Of a DNA stretch of 64,000 nucleotides, positions 56,459-64,000 are shown piece by piece. The number at the start of each line of letters is the position of its first letter. Position 1 is the first letter of the stretch. Position numbers and translations under genes: made by a program. The notes beneath the pieces were generated by a model. It was not told the origin of the DNA. It saw nothing but the letters and a program-made list of their open reading frames with translations, and searched no databases. The DNA is from Peromyscus leucopus (Eukaryota > Chordata > Mammalia > Rodentia > Cricetidae). The stretch spans positions 73,368,647 to 73,432,646 of the forward strand of contig NC_051069.1 in assembly GCF_004664715.2 (NCBI RefSeq), in the 5' to 3' direction.

Positions 56459-56775
56459 ATAGCCTGGGGGCTCAGCAGTTAAAGCATCTGCCAAGCAAAC
56501 AAGAGGACTGGAGTACAGATCTCTGGAACCCGATAAATTCTGGGTGACATGGAGACTCCCCTGACATTCCATCTTTGGAAGAGGGTTTCTGGAGGAAGCT
56601 GGCTAGTGAGATTAGGCCTCTCTGTGAGCTTGGGTCTGATTGAGAGACCTGCCTCAAAAAGGATAAGCTGGAGAGTGACAGAAAACTGTAGCCTACGAAC
56701 ACACATCTCCACATGCACACATATACCCTTCTTTGCCCCCACATGAATGCAGACATTACTACACATGAAAAGAAA
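56459..56775 (+). mobile_element. B4-type SINE
   Basis: GGGGCTCAGCAGTTAAAGCA, AACCCGATAAATTCTGGGTG, GATTGAGAGACCTGCCTCAA, GATAAGCTGGAGAGTGACAG and CTCCACATGCACACATATAC run in B4 order. Confidence 0.85.
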
Positions 56776-59700
56776 AAGAATTATTTTTACTAATTATGGT
56801 AACATGAGTCTTGACAATAGATTGCTGTGAATCTGGATGGTGTAGGGTGGATGCTGCTGGATGGAGGGTTCGAAGCTTGGTTGACCTGGACAGTGTGAAG
56901 TAATACAGAAATTCTAAGAGGCCAGTGAGTATAGGAAGACGAACATGATGGAGAGCCCACAGTTGCCATTTCAAGCTCACTATGAATGCCTTGTTGGCAT
57001 TACCTAGGGAGGGATTTTCAGAAAAAAGGAACAACTTAAGTAAAACCACCTCTAATATCTGGTGGGACTCCTGTTTTGGAAGGAGGAGGCATTTCAGATA
57101 TGATTAGCAATACCATAGAACCCCTCAGAGCTTGAGCCATGTTCCACCCTCATCACTGCTGTGGGACCCCAGAGATGGCAACCTCAAAGCTTTCATGAAC
57201 ACCATCATTGATAGTCAACACGGGGAACTTTGAATCTGTGTAAGTTCATTTTAAGAATTCCCAGGTTCACTGCTAGAAAAAAAAATGATTCTTTCACTCA
57301 GTGTTAATTGTTTTACTTGTAACTCACTGGGCTATGTGAGTCTGCATTGTCAAAGGTATAAGATCAATGGTCAGTAGACTTGCAGTCAGACTAAAGTACG
57401 CTGTCTTCCATGGATCTCTTGAAAGGTTGAGATTCACCATCTCATCCATTTTCTTTTATGGACTTTGGAATTTTAGGGAAAGTTCGGGGAGCAGATACTT
57501 ACTTTACAAACACTTATATATTATTTACAGAATTCTTATGGAATCACCTTTTATTTTAGAAGAGTTTACCTGGATTAAGATCCAATAAGGTTGATATGAT
57601 TCCTACTTAATGATGGAAACTACTGCACAGAAAGAATGGCAACCTACCTGAGTAGATAGCAGAGCCCGCACTAGCCTCCAGAGGGCGCTGTTAAGCCCAG
57701 GGCTCAACTGCCAAATGGTTAGCCACCTTACATTTTGGTATTGAAATTGTCAAAAGTTAGAAGTCAAATGCCTCCCCAAATGAAACTCAAACAAAATGGG
57801 TAGTTTAAAATTGAAATCATTTTAAATGGATAGTCAAATTAGTGGAAAAGATTCTTATACTTGTATGTTTGTAAAATAACATAATCTATATCGACTAACA
57901 CCAGGCCTTTAAGTGAAGGGGGAAAAATAGCCTCACACTCTTCATTCTTTGTTATAGTTTTTAAAATCTCATTTTAGTGCCCAGCTTTTATTATAGAATA
58001 TTTTAGTAACACTTTTTGTATACTCTATCTATTTTTTGGAGTTTTGGCTATGAGCCTTATCCTTTAAAATCTTCAACGTCCTTTAATATCAGATGCCTGA
58101 GCTATCTCTCCAGCTCACAATCTCTCTCTTTTTTAATTGTAAACAAGTTAATAACAAGCAAACAAACAATTGCTTAGTATCAGAGACTAGCCCAGCTTAC
58201 ACTGGAAGTGAGTGAGTCATCCTAAAACATTTCAAGATCACTCAGGGCAGTTAGAGAGAACAGAGATTGCCATATGAGTCAGGGGTGAGAGTGGGGAATG
58301 GATGGGAATGGAAAACGCACAAATTCAAAAACATTGTATCATAAAGGTAAGTGATCTTTAGCTACAGGGAATCAGGACTTGAGCTTTGACGGGGGACAGC
58401 ATGACAAAGGCTGTTGATTGTTTCATGTCCCTAGAGGAAGATCCTAGCTTTTAAGGGAGCTGTGGGTGTGGCATGGCTGGCCCTTACCTGATCACAGGAA
58501 AGTTGGCTATTCCCAGTTTCCCCAGTTCGGCACTTAGTGATATGCCTTCACTTGAAACCGGCCATGGCGAGTGTGTTCACCCTGTGGAGAACAGTAACGG
58601 GGGAAATCAGGGCTCTTCTTCTTTCCCAGAGGCGGTTGTCAAACACCTCCTCAGTCCTGCTCCTTCCCATGTATGCAACACATGGTATTTAAAACATCCC
58701 TTCTGAAAGTTTCAAAGGAAACAGAGAGAGACATCCCCCCTTTGCCTTAGCTTTTCTTATTTTATGTACAGACAAATGTGTACCTTTTTTTTTTTCATTC
58801 ATTAACTTTTGGGTGTGTGCATTTGTGTGACTGAACACCTCCCTGAGAGGGAATAGAATTAGTCCTAAGAACATGGCATTGACTCCTGAATTCTGTAGCT
58901 GGATGGTGTAAAACTTACATTCCCTCTGCCATGGAGAGCTCTGCGGGAACAGAGTCCGCACTGAGTTTCATTTTTTTTTCTCACCGGACATGTACAATGA
59001 GAAATTACTTCCTACCAGGTGTCCGTTCGCCCCAAGTATTCACGCTAATGAGCAAGCCGCAATGAGGAGAGCAAATGGATGAGTCATAGGGACACTCGGT
59101 GGATGCTTCCTGCTTGGTCTCTGCATCACCGCTGGCTCCTTAACAGCCTGGAAAGAAGCCACTGCATCACACTCCGCTGAGAGAGCTGCTGATGGCTTGG
59201 AGCACCCTGGAAAGGACACACTGATTCATCCTGGTGAAAATTTCTTCATTTATGCACATATGCATATGCATATATTTCAAGATCTGGCTCCATATCTGCA
59301 TGGAAACACTCCTAAATGAGTAATACTAAGCTGAGAGTCCTTTTAAGGGGTCTTATCATGAGCAGAAAGCTAAACAAATCAGATTGAGATTTCTTTTTCT
59401 GAACATGAACTATAAATAAACATGCCATAGAGAGGCAGGTGAAAACAAGGCCCAAGGACAGGGGAAGAGTACCCATCGATTGTCGGGGAGCCTTGCTCTG
59501 TAGGCTTTTGTGTATTAGCCTTTTGTTTTGTTTTGTGCCTACTTAGTCACTGGTATTGCAAATGGGAGACAGGAGAAGTTTATGGCTCTAGGGTTTTGGG
59601 AGGAATGCTTCATGTTGAATTTTCTACTAGCAGCAGATGGAAGAAGAACGGTTTGTGATCAGTATCTAGGAAGGGGGTGATATACTTTGTGTACACGGAG

Positions 59701-62394
59701 CACTAACGGGAACGAAGGCTAATTCCAAGTTCACGCAGCTCAACTGTGTGCTGGTGCCTTGCTTGCACCACGGGATGCTTTTTATTTTTAAGGCTATGTT
59801 GTGTCAGTAGGAGTGAGCATAGCGAGGTGCAGCTTTGTTTTACTGGTAACCGTGATTGTGCTAGAGTCGGCATAAATTTTTCACATTTTACTCGATCCAC
59901 AGTGTTATTTGTGCCATCCAATGAAAGGATACACAATGTATAGCTAACTGAGCAAATTGAGAAAAAGAAAAATTAAGGCAGAATTTAGAGTCAAGCTCCT
60001 GAAGTCACATGGTTGATATTTCCCTTACAGGAAGTAAGCTGAGCTGTGTAATAGGCTCCAGGCTTTTGGACAGTCAGAGTAGAATATTATTTAGTTTTAT
60101 AGGATGGAAACCAACCAGTTTCCCAGGATAAACATGACTTGTCCCACAGTGAGTGTTGAGAAAAAAACACTGGGTGAAAAGGTTAATAATGATTTACAAG
60201 TTGGAGGAGGCTCTGAATAGTAAGCATTTGATCCTGATTGACATCATTTTTAATTAATTTTTAAAAGAGCATTACATTAAACATGTAACAATGAATACTT
60301 TGGCATTAAAAGTCCCTACCAAAATTAAAATCAAGACAAATAAGAATTAAAATGCCTACCCAAATCAAACCAAACAACAAAGAAAAAGAATCTATCAGTC
60401 AAAATAGGAAACATTTCAAATTGGTAGCCAAACTAATAGGAACCTTCCACTTATATGTTAATAAAATTCTATAATCTAAATGGAGCAATAGTTAAAATTA
60501 CTGAATAGATAAAGATTGAAGGTTTAGAACTAGATCTCAGGCAGCTGTGACATTGAATCAGACCCCTCTCTACAGGGTACGCTTATTACCTAACCTCATA
60601 CTTAAATGAAAGGGGCTATTTGTGGTATAGTCTTTATTTTTATCTCTGACTATTGGGTTTGGAACAAGGAGTAGAATAAAGATTTTTTATAAGGTATAGT
60701 CCTTATAATGTAGAAAACTCATAATCTGAAATCATGTTTTTGGTTAAGACAATAGTCTTAACCAATTATAGACTGTAACTTATCAAACAATATTGTGGAC
60801 ATTAATGTTTATATTTAGTGCTTTTTTCAGCTTATTTTCCATCCAACTTTTTGTATATTACATAATTTACAACAGTCTCAAAGATGAAGTCAACTAAGCA
60901 TTCAGGGACACAGATATAGAATTCAGTGGTTCCTCATGGGAACTTTGAAAGGAGTAGACTTGGAGAGGAGAAAAAAGTGGGAGAGTATAAATACTCATCA
61001 TGAGCAGACAGGGACAGGGCCATCCAGGCAAAGAACGAGACTCTCCTGTGAAGGAGAGCTGAGAGAAGTTGAGTATATGTCAAATACTGGTGGTGCAGCT
61101 TGAAGGAGAAAGATCTAAAGGTATTGTGGCTTCATAGTTTCCACATGCACATAAAACACGAGTTATCCCAATGGCTTTCAGACTTCGTGAGGCCAAGAGT
61201 TTCTAAGGCAACTTGATTTGTAGTAGTTTGAATTGTGTGTGATAGATCATCTTAAAGTGTACCTGGCCCTTTGCATAGAGCACATCTGACTGTTATTACT
61301 GGAAATATAGATCAGCAGGAGGCATGTCATACCATTGATTAGTTCCTACAGATGGATTATTTAAATGGAATAAACCTTGTCATGCTGAAATTAAGATATG
61401 AAGTCACTGGAACCAAAACTGCTTTTATTTCTAAAAAGAATGTATTATTTTAAAAATTGAAGACATAACTTACAGAGAGCAGGGGGTGGTATTTCCCCCT
61501 CTAACCACCGAGTCTAATCTGGTTTTCTCACATTATTTACTTTTAATCCATTTTTGGAAACAATGATTAGATGGCATAAGAGGTTTTGTAGATTTTGATT
61601 CTTAAGAATCTATCAACTTGTTCAAAGTCCCATTCTGAATTTCATTGATGATTTCCTCCTCTTCTGCTACATGCCTGGTGTACTCTATTGAAGAGTACTC
61701 TACTGAAGAGAATAAATGGACCTTGACCTAAAATTTGGTTCAGATGTGCAGCTTGGGAATGGAACATATGCACCAGAAGGTTAGAAAGGGGGTAATCATT
61801 CATTTGTGGAGCTTTACAGGAAGAGTAAGGTGCTCCCAAGCATTTTCAAAATGGCTCAAGAGAGCAGAGAAAGTAGACTGGCTAGGGTTGTTATGGTGGT
61901 TAGGGTTCCTGTGAGGACAGGACTTTAATAGGCTTAGAGTCCCTGCCAGCACCTGGAGATGGAGCACCTGGGCTTTCCAACTGCTTTGCCAGGTGTAGTA
62001 AAGGGAAGGGAGAGTCGGCAGTCTGTCAAGCATCAGGAATGGAGTGTGATTCTTCATTATGGTCCAAGCAAACTTTCCTCTCTTCTTTATTTCTGCTCCT
62101 TCATTAATAAGGTTGGACAAAAAAGAAGAAATGAAATAGAAGAACAAACTCTTAAACCAAGTTCTTGTTCTGAATCAATGATACAGAAATGATGATGTTA
62201 AAATGTTAAGACTCATTACTAAGCACTTGTAGCTGTTCTTTCTACCATTGCAATTTCTTATCACATAGTCACACTTCACCTGATAAACAAGGAAAGTGAT
62301 GGCAGGTGAGGATAGAGCCTCTGAGAGCTTTAAGATCACACTCCCTTCCCAGACTTGATAGTCCAGGTGTGGCCACACACCATAGCCTCCACTT
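56776..62394. other. Long unique block
   Basis: About 5.6 kb in which I identify no complete transposable element. A short antisense SINE tip (GAGCTATCTCTCCAGC) lies near 58100. 58980-59230 has more CpG than its surroundings and a TGAGTCAT (AP-1-like) word at 59078. An 11-bp hairpin lies at 60740-60765. Confidence 0.45.
57675..57688 (+). promoter_or_regulatory. CTCF-like motif
   Basis: CCTCCAGAGGGCGC fits the CTCF core at all 14 positions by my reading. It lies outside any SINE I can recognise. Occupancy is unknown. Confidence 0.45.
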
Positions 62395-62505
62395 CTCTTG
62401 GGGCTTGTGAAAAATGCAGACTCCAAGGGCTCTGCCCAGACCTACCAAACTGGAATCTACATTTTACCAAGCTTCCCACAATGAAGTTGTTCTTTAGTTC
62501 TGAAA
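62395..62505 (+). mobile_element. MER5A-like hAT-Charlie relic
   Basis: GTGAAAAATGCAGACTCCAA, GACCTACCAAACTGGAATCT and ACATTTTACCAAGCTTCCCA are MER5A blocks in order. The ends are eroded. Confidence 0.72.
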
Positions 62506-64000
62506 AGTAGTTCCATATGGAAAGAGATTTTCCCCACACATACCTGTTTGATCAAATTCAGCTTCAAAAATAAACCCACCCCAACTTGGTTCCTAATTCA
62601 GAAATGCAACTGGATTTTAATTTTTTTCCCATCTGATGCCAAAACATATTTTTGACTGAAGTTTTCACTTTTCCATTCATTGTTTTAGTGTCATATAAAT
62701 GTGGCTAGTACATAGTCAGGCATTGATACTCTTGAAGTCAAATATTATTTAAACGTTCTTTTTCCTTGTCCAGACACTTTGGATGTGATCTTAACAAAAC
62801 ATACGACAGAATCATATGCATGTGCCTGCTGGTTTAAGAGAGAAAACACTCTGTTCTGGTAAAGCATAAAAAAAAGCAAATAGGATTAGGTGCACATCTG
62901 ATTCTAAAGCGATGCACTAACTTCTGTGGGGTCCCAAGGAATATTTCCAAAGTGGATACTAGTTTTCAAGCTGCCTATGGCTTGTTCAGGTGTTCAGGAG
63001 GGTTAGTTGCCTTTAAAAGGACATGGCATCAAGAGCTTTACCTATCTCTCTCACCCTAAATGTGCTAGTAGCAATTTTAGTGTCTGAAAATATGTGACCA
63101 TCATTTGAGCTGAAGAAATGAAACCTCAACATTAAAAAATACCCCACATTTTTTCTTAAACATGGTGGCATTAAATCCACGATTTTTAATCTGATGATGA
63201 TGTGAAGGTTTCCACCTGCAATGTTTTAGTCTCCTTATCTAGCAACGTTTCCTTTGAGTTACCTACCTTCAAAACTCACTCTAATTTTGAATTGCTTATT
63301 TATTTCGGGCTTCTTCAAGTCCTTCACACATTCTGTGCTCTTGTGGAGATGGTCTCTTGTGTCTGCCCTTTCCTCCAACTTAGGTTGCTAAATTTCTGTT
63401 GGGTAGATATGGCATGTTAACAACATTGTCTTTTCAATGCTTTCTTGGACTGAGAACATGATGGGTATCTGGGAATGCATTGTGTAAGGTGATATACTCC
63501 ATTACCTACAAAATGAAACCCATGAGAGTTAGAATTTTACTGGGTGCATAGAAGCCAAAGGCTCATTAAAGAGCTACAGGGGTGATGGAAAATAGAAGTA
63601 AAAGACGATGATGGAAAAGAGTTGAAAGTATTTGAAGCCACAAGCTTTACTGATTTGCCTAAAGCAAATTTTTAATGCCAACTCTGTTCACCCATGCCAA
63701 GGTGAAGGTTTGTAAAGGGTGGGTCAATGAGGTAACTGAAGCTTAGACCAGGCTCTGGCACTATTAGGTTGGCTTAAGTATCTGGCAGGAGCTTGCTCTC
63801 TGCTCTGGAGGAGATCACAGCACAATCATCTGGCAGGTCTGGAGTTTGAATACTAAAGCTTCAATTGGTCTGCTTTTGACCTGGATGTCTTCAGAACAGC
63901 TCTGGTTCATTTCACCTAATCTCCTCTTGGATTATGAAGAGAAAGTGGACAACAATTAGAAATATTATACCCTTTCTGGAATACTTGTTCTAAACTCTGA
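62506..64000. other. Unique block
   Basis: No repeat or gene recognised. The plus-strand frame 63202-63420 has no recognisable product. Confidence 0.4.

Overview
The window looks like mammalian, specifically rodent, intergenic or intronic DNA. It carries B1, B3/B2, B4 and ID SINEs, Lx-type LINE-1 3' UTRs, ORR1/MT2-type MaLR and ERVL LTRs, class II (ERVK) LTRs and long (CA)n, (TA)n, (TTTA)n and (TATC)n arrays. The youngest B1 copies (36028, 54892) carry a variant 3' half that I associate with cricetid rodents (deer mouse, vole, hamster) rather than Mus. The cricetid placement is inference. I see no host protein-coding gene, splice-supported exon, tRNA, rRNA or CRISPR array. Open frames of 60-230 codons are scattered through repeats and AT-rich spacer and match nothing I recognise.

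Layout. 0.5-8.9 kb is a pile of nested insertions. Antisense LINE-1 is broken by a MaLR LTR with a 5-bp target duplication. A second antisense LINE-1 (about 5.0-7.85 kb) is broken by an ERVK LTR that is itself broken by another ERVK LTR. A solo ERVK LTR lies at 8.4-8.9 kb. 9.5-14.9 kb is mostly unique. 14.9-23.3 kb is ERVL/MaLR LTRs and LINE-1, including a fresh-looking LINE-1 (17673-19177) whose 5' half is inverted (twin priming). 23.9-30.1 kb holds a 303-bp solo LTR, B1, ID, a long ancient LINE-1 and an antisense LINE-1 3' UTR. 30.7-33 kb has MIR, ERVL LTR and L2 relics. 33.06-38.1 kb is an antisense class II endogenous retrovirus remnant: 3' LTR, polypurine tract, internal region, gag with capsid major homology region and two damaged zinc knuckles. 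A solo LTR and a B1 are nested in it. 39-43.6 kb has a URR1 hAT element, B1, B3-like SINE and another ERVK LTR. 43.6-48.2 kb is largely unique with one MIR. 48.2-56.8 kb is again repeat-dense and includes a compact antisense ERV (54589-56291) with exact 6-bp flanks but only 28 bp of its right LTR. 56.8-64 kb is mostly unique, with one MER5A-like relic.

The sequence tells a story of retroelement accumulation. Target-site duplications (TSDs) read directly from the sequence let the order of several insertions be reconstructed. The most notable observations are the base-exact LINE-1 inversion seam, the family of ERVK LTRs carrying B1-derived modules, the gag-bearing ERV without recognisable pol, the apparently non-canonical LTR terminus seen at two independent sites, and a 15-bp perfect inverted repeat beside the truncated LTR at 56.2 kb. 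Candidate regulatory signals are two CTCF-like motifs (39672, 57675) and a repeat-free block rich in homeodomain-like TTAATTA motifs near 47.2-47.7 kb.
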